Shown: positions 32,044-43,399 of the stretch, piece by piece
Layout: each line of letters begins with the position of its first letter
Numbering within the stretch: position 1 is the stretch's first letter
Assembly: GCA_015179045.1 (NCBI GenBank)
Contig: WHUZ01000077.1
Coordinates: 1 to 64,000, forward strand
DNA length: 64,000 nucleotides
DNA from: Kalaharituber pfeilii
Taxonomy: Eukaryota; Ascomycota; Pezizomycetes; Pezizales; Pezizaceae
Direction: 5' to 3'
Notes under the pieces: model-generated
Told to the model about the DNA's origin: nothing
Seen by the model: only the letters and a program-made list of their open reading frames with translations
The model's database searches: none
Position numbers and translations under genes: made by a program

Positions 32044-32618
32044 AGGCAATGAAGAGGCAGACAAGACGGCAAAAGTAGGAGTTTTTCTACCCTACCAGAA
32101 CAACGTGGTCACGGAGGCGGGGATGCGCATGGCGGCCAACGCACAACGAGCCCAGGAAAGAAGCAAATTGGGCATGGATTACAGACCGTTGCAGAGACTG
32201 GGCAGTTCGGTATGGACCTTGGTAAGTCTTTTAGGTGGAAAAGGTCTGAAGGCATGGAGGCACAAAGTGGGCCAGGAAGGCAGCTCGGACTGCAGATGGT
32301 GTGGGAAGGAGGAGGAAACGGCGACACATATATTGAACAGGTGCGGCGCATGGAAGAAGAGATTGCCTGGGGGGTTGGAGGCGATATATAGGCCCCCGGC
32401 GGGAGGGAAGGGGAGGGGGCCCCTTGATGGAACCGATGAGGTAAATAGGGAGATAATCGCACCCGAGGCTCAGGCTTCTTATTTTGGGCTTATGTTATTT
32501 ATCTGTTCAGCTTATTTTATTTCTCCTTTTATCTCCTTTGTAACTATTCTCGTCATAGCCCATCGGGCGGCATACGAGTAATGATATATACTGTATATAT
32601 ATATTAGAAAAAAAAAAA
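32044..32618 (+). mobile_element. 5'-truncated LINE (family 1) carrying the end of ORF2
   Basis: 575 bp starting in the RNase H motif RGNEEADKTAKVG, continuing through the typical linker (TEAGMRMAANAQR, LLGGKGLKAWRHKVG) to a zinc-binding tail CRWCGKEEETATHILNRC. It ends with the family-1 3' end (TCGTCATAGCCCATCGGGCG) and a short poly(A). Slightly imperfect duplications (GCCTCTGAACTGAG at 32030-32043, GCCCCTGAAACTGAG at 32619-32633) flank it. The domain order fits Tad-like fungal LINEs. This copy defines what the shorter family-1 tails derive from. Confidence 0.85.
32105..32581 (+). pseudogene. C-terminal fragment of LINE ORF2 (RNase H end and zinc knuckle)
   Basis: The 158-aa open part of the truncated LINE. 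It holds the end of RNase H and the CCHC-like finger (C-x2-C-x8-H-x4-C). It lacks endonuclease and reverse transcriptase, so it is inert. Confidence 0.75.
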
Positions 32619-32704
32619 GCCCCTGAAACTGAGGTTCAATATTCCTACTGTAGGGCTCGATATTCCACAAGTAATATGCGATAGGCTTCTATGCGTAGAG
32701 TATA

Positions 32705-33040
32705 TTGTTAGCATGCTGGCGCATGCCCGCTTCTGTGACCATTTCGTCCCAGTACTGCATGAATGTGCCAATCCTGGCTACCTTGTCTGCCTCCTCGTTG
32801 CCCTTTATACCTCGGTACCCTTTGACCCATATTACGGCCACCTCCAGCACCCTCTCGCTATTCTGCCTTCCCAGGCGCTCCTGACCGCGTTGGCTGGCCC
32901 GTCCGATAGGTAGGAGATTTGGAGAAGGCACTGAACACCTGAGGATAAAGTCTGTGCCTTCTTGGCCAAACCAATTCAAGGAGCTCGTGATTTCTAATGA
33001 CGACTATTTGCCCAAAATTTACACACTCTGCAAGAAGCAC
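32705..33040 (-). mobile_element. LINE (family 1) fragment lacking the 3' tail
   Basis: On the minus strand, VAVIWVKGYRGIKGNEEADK followed by VARIGTF and EMVTEAGMRQHANN matches the RNase H end of the copy at 32044. It stops shortly after, with no zinc finger, 3' end or poly(A). It faces the 32044 copy, and only about 90 bp separate them. Confidence 0.7.
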
Positions 33041-33077
33041 ATGGTTCTATTAATGTGTGATGAAATTGAAACTGGTA

Positions 33078-33645
33078 AGGAGGACTGTCAAAAAAGTAAT
33101 TTTCACCTTCCGTTTCGGAATAGCGCTTCTTGGCGTGTAATGCAGCTTATGCACTCTGTCATAGCACCGAATTTTAGCTGCATAACACAGTTAATACGTA
33201 ACATTCAACTTATGATTGTTCAACTTTCTAGCTGTAAAGCTATCCTTAAGGCTTATATATATCCTGGTTTGGAGGGAAAAATCTAGCATTAGATGAGGCA
33301 GGTCCTGAAGCATATTACGCTTTCTCAAACCCTCTCTAGTATTATTTCTACCATTGGTTCTATCTCTACTAGTATCTCTACCTCTTCAATCAATATCGGA
33401 TGCTCAAGCTGTAAATAATTGCATACTTAAGATGTCGGCGATTCTATGCGCAAGCTTCCAGGGATTGTTGTTTGTATATAAGCTGTAGGATAGCTCTACG
33501 CTAGAAAATTGAAAATTATAAGCCGAACAGCGATGTTCAGACTGTTTATGCAACCAAAATTAAACTCTGCATAACAGTGCATAAGCTGCCAAGATGCGCT
33601 ACTCCAAAGAGGGAAGGTAAAGATTACTTTTTTGACAGTCCTCCC
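33078..33645. mobile_element. MITE with long inverted ends (568 bp)
   Basis: The ends AGGAGGACTGTCAAAAAAGT (left) and ACTTTTTTGACAGTCCTCCC (right) are inverted copies. The similarity continues inward for about 120 bp (CTTGGC, AGCTTATGCACT and others). TA sits at both outer borders (33076-33077 and 33646-33647). It has no coding capacity. It is probably a non-autonomous Tc1/mariner- or pogo-type element. Confidence 0.7.
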
Positions 33646-33647
33646 TA

Positions 33648-36152
33648 TAAGCTTGGTGTATCGGCTCTAAATTTTGCTTTGAGTATTAGATCACAAAAAC
33701 TAACACTAGTGCCTAAACTGTTTGCAGTAAGCAAAGAAGACTGTTGCAACCAGGACTCGATTTATCGTCTCGAATCTTCTGGCAAAGTTACAGTCTCGGC
33801 TCTAGAACCTACGCCTGCGCAACCTTAAGAATCAGTAGATTCTCAAGATGGCAACATAGCAACCGAGACAGGGCCAGTATACAAAAGAAATTGGACGTGT
33901 GCATCGCGAGTTTATTAATACCTTGTTAACGGGACTTGAAGCCCAATGATTTACTTACCTCTCCTAATACATTACGCTTCCGAACTTCTCTCGTTTCCGT
34001 CCGCTTTATTTTCTTACTCTATATATAACGTCGCCACTTTCCCTCTATGCTCACTTGAACCATTCCGACACTGAACAGTGCTTTCTCAGTAACCATACTA
34101 GTGCGACTCTCCAGTACTAGCATGCTCCCATGCAAACTTACCTTGTCCGATGATCGTCATCTAAAATCCAAATGCTCAAGCCATCCGATAAGCAAAGGCT
34201 TGAGGTGCACCAGTACGCATATAAACCACTTGGGCGCTCACCTTTTCTCGGTTCCTCACTCATCTCACAGTCCTTCATCCCGCACACAAGAAAGCCGACA
34301 CCGCAAGCTTGGTTCTGATACCAACGTTGCCCTCTCCCTTTATTGTATTCCTCCCTTTTTCGGGAGGGAAAAAACCAGGAGAGATAAGGCTCCGGTGAAC
34401 CGCCCAATAGCAACGAACCTCTCTTCCCCTCAAAGTGACGCCTCTCAAATTAGAGTGGTGTATTTGGTGCTTTTCGATTATCAAATGGATTTCAAGTTCA
34501 AAATTGCTTACCACATTTAACACAGTGGTTTTTTAAAATATCTATTTCCTTTCTCCGTACTCGGGGCTAATATGGGGCACAAATGAGCACACCCATCTTG
34601 GGTTACCCTTTAGAGATGAGTTTTTTAAATGCTTGCAAATGAATTGTCGCAGTGTGTTATTGTAGGGATGATGGAGGTGGGGTACTTATGTGTGGAGGTT
34701 GGAGAAAGCTGCTCTGGCGTTGGCATGGGGACTTGAGTTCGGTATGCCCTAGTATTGATCCTTCACAAAATGGGGTAGAATTGAGCTAATGGAATCTGAT
34801 TTTGCCGTAGGCTATCCATGGTGCGGTGCGAGATTCATCTTCTGTGCGCGAGGCTGAAGAGATATAACAGCATTCATAGACCATCTTCATCACGAACCTC
34901 TAGGCTCTAGGTATCCCCAAGTGATACTTCATCATTTGCCAGGATCACTAAACGAAGCCACGCCACACATATTTTCAACAATAATACCCCATGGTATATT
35001 TATAAAATATGCTATAAATCGTCTATCAGGAGGCACAGTACATTGCAACGAAACTGCATGCGCGTTTGCGTTCACCTTTAACTCTTCGGCATAGTGTAGT
35101 TTCATACACTTCATATTTGGCTGCTATTTGAGCCTTTGCGATTGAGGGGTTCCGTTTGGCAAAATCTATGGCGCGAAGAAGTTGTTCCTCGGTATATGCA
35201 GGCATTATGGACTAGAATATGCAATATGCTATATTGCCTTGATAGAGTAGTGAATGCAGACTAAAATGGTATATTTGGGTACTGGAAACAACTTATGGGT
35301 GTTGAGATAATACAATGAATATGAGCGGGGGCGTCGCTGATGACAGGGATAATTTTGTCCGGCACTTCCCGGTGGCCAAGCACTACTACGTAAGCGACGG
35401 TACAGAAATACGTATATCGAATACTTGCGAAATTCAGGCGTAAAATTTGGGACTCGTTTTGGGTTGCTGGAGGACAAGTATTTGCGTCAGTACTGTTGTG
35501 TTAACCTCAAGCGATTTCTGTGTTGGCTGTTTGGGAGTAGCCTCGAGTTGCAGATTGGGTAACGATTGAACACGACCATGGCGCTTGGCTACGTATGTTG
35601 GACATGTCCTACAAATATTCCCCAGTGCAAGGACTGGATTTCCTTAAGATTTGCAGACCTCCCTCGGACACTGGGTTTAGATTTTCAACCACAAAGTATT
35701 CGCGATTTCATGTCTGACAAATATCCGGTTCTGGTCTGAGTTCCCTATTGTTAACAAAACCTGGCCGTGAATATTCGCAGGGTATTCTACTCAGGTTTGA
35801 TGGGTGTTCGATTGAATACTCGATCATGTATGTTGGGGACATAGTTTATGTAACCCACAATCGCACTCCAGCAGCCCTACACAGCGCCTGGTATGAGTCT
35901 CGAGCCTGCGCTTGAGGTTAAAACAGCATATGATGCAGATACTAGCCTGGGGACGAGCCCAGATACTAGTTAGCCCACTAGCGATCGAATACAATTCCAA
36001 TAATTTACGTGTGAATTTGGCAAGTATCTCGGTATAAGTATTTGATGTTAGCATTCGCAGGAAGACAGGGGACATTCAGATAAGAGAAAAGTCAATGACA
36101 ATTTCCGGATACTTCTAGTCTGAACATGCCCCGATATATTTTTTGATGGTTC
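33648..36152. other. Unassigned
   Basis: No gene is supported. The frames of 60-139 aa conflict between strands and show no domain. Confidence 0.4.
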
Positions 36153-36166
36153 AAATTTCTAGATTT

Positions 36167-36228
36167 TTTTTTTTTTTTTTTTTTTTTAATCACATAACCC
36201 CGCTTGTAGCACTTGGCCATGGCAGGGT
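36167..36228 (-). mobile_element. Micro-retroposon, LINE tail family 2 (62 bp)
   Basis: A poly-T tract, AATCACATAACCCCGCTTGT and GGCCATGGCAGGGT. It is flanked by the 14-bp duplication AAATTTCTAGATTT (36153-36166 and 36229-36242). Confidence 0.87.
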
Positions 36229-36805
36229 AAATTTCTAGATTTGAGGTCATCCTATTCAATCAACATCGGCGACAAACGAACTGAACAACGCATTGGCATA
36301 TCGCGGTAACCTGATGATTGCTGAATCGGCTGACGATTCATAAATGTGGTACATACTGACTAAATATTTGCCAATACTTTTTGGACCAGCGAGTATATAC
36401 AGGCAACAGTTCAATATACATGATTTATAGGCTTTCTTGCTACATACAACGGATGGTATTCTCAGCAGCGCCGCTAGACCCTCTAACTTATCGTGGTTAC
36501 ATTACTTTGTACTGTAGATGACTGGCTTACTAACCACTAAAAATCGGCATGGTTCCGGTTCACTTTTCGTACAATTATCTACATAAATATCACTCTATAC
36601 CCATGCAAATACCTATGCTTCTTAATTTCCTGCAACAATATCCACACTGCTTTTATTTTTCGGCCTCTTCGCTGTTTTTCTGCTTGGCTTACCGCTGGCT
36701 AACTCTGTGTTGGTGATAGGTGCGGATGCGGACCCAGGTTTCTCGGCACCATCGATGCGAGGGGGTATTTTCAACACAACCACAAGGGAACGAGGCTCAG
36801 AAGGC

Positions 36806-38550
36806 TTACAAGATGAAGCTGGTAGCTATTAAAATTAGTAGAGATTTATTAATTAAAGAGATGTGGAAAAATACTTCTGAGTTCCTAGTGGTTGTTTCAC
36901 CTGAATCCGGCACATCAACCACTGGAGAGTTATCTAAAGAAATACCTGCTAGCCGGAGCCGGAGGAGTTCTGCACCTGTGATTGCTCTTGCAGTGGTAAT
37001 AACCTTTCGTCCCTTATTGTTTTTTTCCTTTGATCGCCTATCCAATGCTATCTCCAAGTCACGAGTACGTTCCTTGTCCAGAATACTATGAGTGAGAGAC
37101 TGCTCAGCCGCAGAGCTGAGCTTTTGGATTAGAAGTGGTATTTCTGGTGCTGCTGGGTTTTCTTTATGAAGATGAAGAGCATAAAGAGTGGTTTGTCGGA
37201 CTGCGCGAGAATTTGATGGGGTAGGAGGTATAGTCTTCCGGGGATTAGAAAGCATAAATTTTGGACTATGGACTGTCACAGCTCTGAGTGGGTTACTCCT
37301 GTTTGTAGGTTGCGGAAGCTTGCTTAAGACTACTCGATAGTTGATTGGCCATATACCACTGCTGGCAAATGCTGACTTGATATTTTTGGGAGTATAAGTA
37401 AGTTGACGAGCTTCTCGAAGAATGCTATACAGTGTCAGCTATTGATTCTAATTTAAATCAACCTTGAGGCTAGTCCAACATACGGTAGAAAGTTTCTCTT
37501 GCTAATAGCTTCACGTCCAGTTCGCATAGCCTGTTCTACACCACGAGCGTAATAATGCTGAAGGGGGCCAAAGAGTCCAACGTCTAATGGCTGCAAGAGA
37601 TGTGTAGTATGAGGTGGGAGGCAAAATACAATGATATCATGCTGTATACAATAATGCAGAAAGTTCCAACTAAAGTGAGAGTTGTGGCCATCAACGATAA
37701 GAAGTCGATATTGACGTGGAAGTGTTCGGAAAGAGGTGTGCGGTTCAAAACATAACCGAAGATAGTCTGCACTCAGGATTTGATTCGTCCACCCTTTATC
37801 TGAATATGCGAAAACAGTATCTGAATCTTTTTCATTCAGATACTCATACCATGCATCTTGATGTGATTTTCCCTTATAAATAATCATGGGTGGTAGTAAA
37901 AATCCATCTGCAGCAACCGTTTCTAGTAATGTAATAATCTCACGATTTCCGTCTTTCATCATAGGTGGACTTTTCCTCCCTCGCCTACAAATAACCTTCA
38001 CTCGGGGTGACTTTCCCATCAATAAGCCCTTTTCATCCATATTATAGATATATTGTGGTGAAAGTTGGTAATCATCAATGACTTTCTGTAGCTTTCGAAG
38101 AGCATCCTTAATAACCATAGGATAGGAGGATAAATTCCGTTGTTTTTTGACTTGGGAACTGAATTTAGTAGTCAATTCGGGATTTCGGTCTAGAAATCGT
38201 GAAATCCAATGTTTTCCCGGATTTTTGTCACATTCTCGAGCTCGAAGAATTGTTCGTGCCATTTCTCGTACCATATCTACCCGAAGCGGTAATCCCTGAT
38301 TATCTAACCGTATACACCACTCCTTAATTACTTTCTCCTCTGCTGGTGTTAATAGCTGTATATCCTCATTCGCTTGTCTTCGACTTTTTGCACCACCATT
38401 GATTCTTGCTCTTAATGTTGGATATGGTATCCCATAGTTATCTGCAGCAGCTCTAATACTCTCTTCCTGTCCTAGGCGGTAGGCTTGTATTGCTTTTGCA
38501 ATACTACATTCTCGCTGATCATCTTTCTGACGTTGTTTGATTCTACCCAT
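36806..38550 (-). CDS. Pogo/Fot1-type DDE transposase (561 aa after splicing)
   Basis: Exon 1 (38550-37484) encodes a psq-type helix-turn-helix (about residues 14-52, SIRAAADNYGIPYPTLRARI), a CENP-B-type DNA-binding domain (about 65-130, ending GKHWISRFLDRNPEL) and the DDE_1 core. The catalytic aspartates are visible as D172 (NMDEKG), D287 (IVDGHNSH) and D323 (LLQPLDVGLFGPL). Exon 2 (37424-36806) begins in ILREARQLTYTPKNIKSAF, the family's SAFxxxGIWP block, and ends with a charged helical tail. The intron 37483-37425 is 59 nt, with GTATGT donor, GCTGAC branch and TATAG acceptor; removing it gives one frame of 562 codons including the stop. The enzyme would cut and paste at TA sites in the nucleus. 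Confidence 0.85.
37425..37483 (-). other. Intron of the pogo transposase
   Basis: GTATGT...GCTGAC...TATAG, 59 nt on the minus strand. It contains an in-frame stop, so without splicing the protein would lose its C-terminal 200 residues. The join ...RNFLP/ILREARQ matches the family. Confidence 0.75.
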
Positions 38551-38716
38551 GATTGACTGCTGGTGATAGAGAAGTCCGAGTTTTGCCAGAATTCTATATT
38601 ATTCTTCATCTACGGTTTCTAATGCACTGGTTAACCCCTCTCATGATCTCTCAGAAAAAGCAATTTTTGGTTGGTTCGTTAGCATGTCTTGGTTCGTTAG
38701 TGCGTCACCTACAGTA

Positions 38717-39126
38717 CTTGGCCTGGAGCCTGAGAGCTTTGGATCTGGGAGCTGCATAGCCGCATCAACAGTCTCAAACCCCGCATAAGCATGTTCAAGG
38801 GTTCGGATGATTGATTTGGTATTGCCAATTCCAATTGAATTGGTGAGACAGTGGAAGCAGCGGCTGAGCTGGCCAAAATACGGATCGAGCCTGATCGCAA
38901 CTGAAGTAGTAGAATGCAGTACACATCCGCTCGTACATCCGCTGATTACAACTCTTTATCTTCAAGTTCTTGACCTTGAACTAGCTATAGCATTTAGGCT
39001 CCGAATCACATCCCAGTATCTTGAGTCCCTGAATTCAGCATACATACACACGTACTCGTCGAAGCGCGCTCAGAAGGCGTAACGAAATAGCTAAGCTTAT
39101 AAACAATCCTCCGCTACCTCTCTAAA
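38717..39126. other. Promoter-side region of NLR-A
   Basis: About 400 bp between the pogo element and the first ATG of the NLR-A pseudogene. No gene is supported. Confidence 0.4.
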
Positions 39127-39479
39127 TGGCTCAGCAGTCTAACGCCCAAGCCCAAAAACCAACGTAAGTTGCACATTCAAGGCCGCTAAAGAGCCTTGGA
39201 TGCTAACCATTACCTCTTGTAGTGGTCGGGAGAATCTATTGATGCTTTCGGCGACTTGCTATCACCTGTAGAAAGAAATGCCCTAGGCCAAACTGAAACG
39301 CCAGGCAACATTTTAGACCTGACAACAGCCCTGAAAGAAGCAAAAGTTTCGGAGAAGAAATCAAACGCTGCGAAGCATTTTTGCAGTCAGTTCAGCAATT
39401 TTCCAGTATTGTCGATACCTTGATTCAGAACAGTCCATTTATTTCTGCCTTGGTGTGGGGTAGTGTCAAAATTTTATAC

Positions 39480-39823
39480 ACGGCGTGGCCCTGAGGAAGG
39501 ATTTGGAGAAGGTAAGGCAATGGCTGGAAGTAGACAACAAAGAATTGGACAAAGCCACCACGGGCATCAGATGGCTGCGAAGGAAGACTACCTTAGAGGA
39601 GGAAGGAAAGAAGGCAAGTTCGGTAGTAGTATACACAAAGACAAGGGTGGAAGTTGGGAAGGTCAGACTTGGGGGGAAGTGGCTGAGATCGGAGGAGTAC
39701 GAGCCGAACAGAAGGAGGGGATAGGGAGGCTCGCTCTCCGGTCCACACACATGTACTTAGTGCGAATTTTCCTTTTGTATTTAAACATCGTCATAGCCCA
39801 TAGGGCGGCATACGATTAATGAA

Positions 39824-39860
<37 letters not shown>
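39480..39860 (+). mobile_element. LINE derivative: ORF1 end fused to family-1 3' tail (381 bp), in NLR-A
   Basis: Open sequence ending TTLEEEGKKASSVVVYTKTR ... VGKVRLGGKWLRSEEYEPNRR is typical of the C-terminus of Tad-like LINE ORF1. About 60 nt later comes the family-1 3' end (TCGTCATAGCCCATAGGGCG) and a poly(A) of about 35. ORF2 is absent. The flanking duplication is short (ATAC, 39476-39479 and 39861-39864). It sits in the DUF7708-like exon of NLR-A, near a splice donor. Confidence 0.8.
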
Positions 39861-39864
<4 letters not shown>

Positions 39865-41463
39865 TGGTATGAATTGAACAAGCAACTAGGCTAATTGTCA
39901 AACTGCATTCTCAGATGCTGACATGGTGGAACAGACAGCTCGAAACTATATTCAATATTTCAGCTGCCTCACTGATTTGCTTGAGAAATTGGGAGTACTA
40001 TGTCCCATATTTAAGGAATTTCAAGACTTGTGGCCACACTATCAGGGCCTTCAAGATGCGGTCTTTGAGTATTATGCCCAGACTGTGGTATTCTGCACAG
40101 ATGCTCTTAAGTTTTTACGAAAATCAGGTATGTTGTAATCAAAAGGTAATAAACGATCACACTGAAACTTGCTAATAATCGGGTGAGGTACCACAATGAT
40201 ATTGAGAGCACTTGTACGACCGTTGAATAATGAACTGCATGACATGGAAACAAAACTCCTGTTCCAGCAGAAGATTGTGGAATATCAGGTTGTTCTTGCA
40301 AGAGAAGCTTCAGCTCAAAAAGCAAGGCAGGTGCTGCTGCTATTGAATAGCAATTGGGAAACACATAGAGAGGAAAGGTTGCAGGAAAGCATTCATAACA
40401 GACAATGGAGGCAGAGACTAGAGGAAGGTGTAAAAGGTAAGCCAACCATAGATATATGCCTTTGATGTATATAAATAGGTTTTCGAAAATCTCAACATTC
40501 TCATTTGTGAACTGTAGAGATTGAGGAACACCAGCTGCAGCAATGGAAGAAAACTAGGGACTTGGAATTAGAAATTAAGACCCAGAAAAAAAGTAAGTTA
40601 ACCGGCTTTCACTCACATTGATCTAAGAAGCCATACTAATAAGTAACCAATTTATGCTGAGCAGTTGATGAACGCCAAAAGCAATTGCGGTGGATCTCAG
40701 ATTATAATCATACAATAACATTCTTGGAATTTGCGAATGCTAGTCATCCACATACTGGGAAATGGCTATTTGAGATGGATGAGTATAAACAATGGGTGCA
40801 ATCAAACCATCCTTCACTGCTCTGGTGCTATGGAATACGTATGTGTGACCTTGATCAGCTTAATACATGGTATAGTCACTAACCGCTATGTATATTGTCT
40901 GTTCCTCACCACAGCGGGATCAGGAAAATCAGTTTTATCAACCTCCATTGTGAAGCACCTTCTAGATACTTGTTTTCAGGAAACCAACAGTGATTCCAGA
41001 AAAGCATTCATTGGCTACTTTTTTTGCTCCTTCTCTGACCACCGTTCACTGAAGTTCGAAGAAATTATGAGAAGTTTGATTAGACAGGTACTCTCAGTTT
41101 TCTATGGCTCTAATGAATTTGAAGAGTATCTGGCAAAATTCTTCCAGCAATCCAACAACATCCCATCAACAGATCTATGGAAAGAGCTTTTCATCCGCAC
41201 TTGCAGAATTCCCAATCATATATACCTAATAATTGATGGGATTGATGAATGCTATGACAGCGTTCAAGCACAGATACTTGAATTAATCAATGAAATGTTA
41301 AGCATACTACGGTGCATCAAAGTTTTCCTTTCGAGCCGCAAGCAGATTTACTTGGCTAGAAACCTGAAACATGCAATCTCAATTTCACTTGATGAAGTGA
41401 AGTGGCAGCCTGAAATTGAGGAATATATTGATGCATCATTGAAGCAACGTTTGGATGATGGAA

Positions 41464-41530
41464 TATCGCCATAGCCCGTAGGGCGGCCTGCGATCAATGA
41501 TATAAAAAAAAAAAAAAAAAAAAAAAAAAA
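41464..41530 (+). mobile_element. 67-bp micro-retroposon in the NACHT exon of NLR-A
   Basis: TATCGCCATAGCCCGTAGGG, then CGGCCTGCGATCAATGATAT and poly(A). A perfect 13-bp duplication TTGGATGATGGAA lies at 41451-41463 and 41531-41543. Insert plus duplication adds 80 bp, shifting the frame right after SLKQRLDDG; the original frame resumes as RLQVQDPAMANEIKEA. Confidence 0.92.
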
Positions 41531-42241
41531 TTGGATGATGGAAGACTACAGGTCCAAGACCCAGCAATGGCTAATGAAATTAAGGAGGCATTAATGGTTG
41601 GTGAAGGAATGTGAGTATATGACCTACCTCTGTTCTTTATCAATTATTGTAAGTGAATTACTAAACAGTAGCAACTCAGGTTCCTGTGGGTTACCTTACA
41701 GATAGAAGATATTTGTAGGCAGCTCAATGATGAGGAAATCCGGGAGACGCTACGATTGTTGCCCCGCAATCTAGATGAAACCTACCTTAGGATGCTTCAA
41801 CGCATTGTGAAGGAGCGAAAAAAAGATATTGCAGTTGAAGCTTTCCGGTGGCTTGCCATGGCAAGAAGGCGGTTGTCACTACGTGAACTTGTGGAGGCAG
41901 TAGTTATCAAAGACGATGATACTGCACAAATACAAGGGCTAGACCGTGTTCCAATGGACTTGAGCAAGGTCGTCGAGGCCTGTGGAAACTTTCTAGTGGT
42001 AGAAGAGTCAGTCTATGATTCGTCAACCATCCGTTTCATACATTCAACTGTGGTAACCTTTCTGCAAACATATGAACTGCCAGCACACCTGAGGTATTTC
42101 AGATTGAGCCACAAGTCACGGAGGTACACTTAGCCAAAAGGTGTTTACAATACTTGCATTTCCAGGACCTTCAGACTCAACTCCAGCCGGCTACTACCAA
42201 ATTAGTATCAAAACCGGGGCGATCAGTACTCTCCATACCTG

Positions 42242-42433
42242 AAGCGGACCAGTATGAAAGGGACAGGGGACGGAAGTAGGACGGATAGACTGACCCTCTG
42301 AGGAAGTTTTTGTCCCGCACCACGTAGGTTCACTGCGGGCACCACATGTATTTAGTTGAGGTTTTTCTCTCTTTCTTTCTTTCTTTAATAAAAGACCCTC
42401 GCCATAGCCCATTGGGCGACACGCGAGTATTGA

Positions 42434-42465
<32 letters not shown>
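42242..42465 (+). mobile_element. LINE derivative: ORF1 end plus family-1 tail (224 bp), in NLR-A
   Basis: Starts with EADQYERDRGRK and a stop codon, the end of LINE ORF1, then about 100 nt of 3' sequence with CACCACATGTATTTAG (similar to the 39480 copy), the family-1 tail CTCGCCATAGCCCATTGGGC, and poly(A). The 12-bp duplication TCTCCATACCTG is at 42230-42241 and 42466-42477. Confidence 0.88.
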
Positions 42466-42468
<3 letters not shown>

Positions 42469-43399
42469 CCATACCTGTTTCTAACTAGATTCCCTCAGAA
42501 CTGCACTCAAGTTTCATCGCAATGGCCTCCCGTCATACTCTTGAACAATCTTTAGGGAAACATGCACCTAAAAGCGTCAACTTGAAGATGTTCAGCCCAA
42601 CTTCAGCAGAACAGAGTGCAGAGACAGATGCATCTACCACTCAGATGCAGAGGCCTACTTTGCTTGATTATGTTATCGAGAACTGGCTCCACCATTGTGG
42701 AAGGGTACCAATAACTGATGAGTCGTCCATAGACAAGGGGCAATATCGGACATGGTTCAGGGACCTGGTTCTTAATGGACCTAGCCTGGTCAAACTCCCA
42801 TGGTCATCAAATTCACGATCAACAGCAGATGACCCTCATCACGAGCGCTTTGAATGGGCAGTTCAGCACTCACATGAGGCCCTAGTTCAACTGATATTAC
42901 AGGAGGTAGCTTTGGATGGCATTTCCTCACATCAGTATATGCAAGGTTTCCTTGCTCACTGCTCAGGCTTCTGCTGGTACCAAGTACGAATGCGAAGTTT
43001 CTGAAATGCCTCTTCTAGTCTCAGCTGCACTCGGATATTCTTATCTTGTGATGTTCTATCTCAGAAAGGGCTCACAGCTAGACTGCGAATTTCACTTGCA
43101 TGAAACGGGCGAAAAACAAACAGCTCTCATGGCTGCTTCAGCGGGCGGTCATCTAAGAACTGTTGAACATATATTACAAGCTGGAGTGGAGCTTAATCGC
43201 AACCCAGAATATCTACGCAAGGCACTTCATTTAGCATGTGCAGGAGGCAATCTATTGATTGTCGAGAGACTTGTGCTTGTCGGTGCTCCATTGAATTGGA
43301 GCTCCTTACTGGTAGAGGCTGCTAAGCTGGCCAAGTGAGAATTGTCAGTTACATTCTAGACAGAGAGGGTTTTAACACAACAGCCGACTTAGCTCTAAC

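Larger units (their letters stand above)
36512..38714 (-). mobile_element. Complete pogo-like DNA transposon (2,203 bp)
   Basis: The ends are inverted CTGTAGATGAC (36512-36522) and GTCACCTACAG (38704-38714), with looser similarity further in. TA is duplicated at 36510-36511 and 38715-38716. The right subterminal region holds two direct copies of TTGGTTCGTTAG (about 38674 and 38690), possible transposase binding sites. The only gene is the transposase on the minus strand, which is intact when spliced. This is a structurally complete, possibly mobile element. Confidence 0.85.

Noticed and set aside
37425..37500. Transposase as a frameshifted pseudogene
   Set aside because: A 59-nt intron with consensus donor, branch and acceptor restores the family sequence in frame, so no mutation is needed.
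41464..42465. Independent tRNA-derived SINEs
   Set aside because: No A/B box or tRNA-like head is visible; the sequences match LINE ORF1 ends and LINE 3' tails.
42080..43340. Introns to rescue the NLR-A frame changes
   Set aside because: The only GT...AG stretches available are 9-32 nt, or do not give the right phase; one-base shifts explain the data better.
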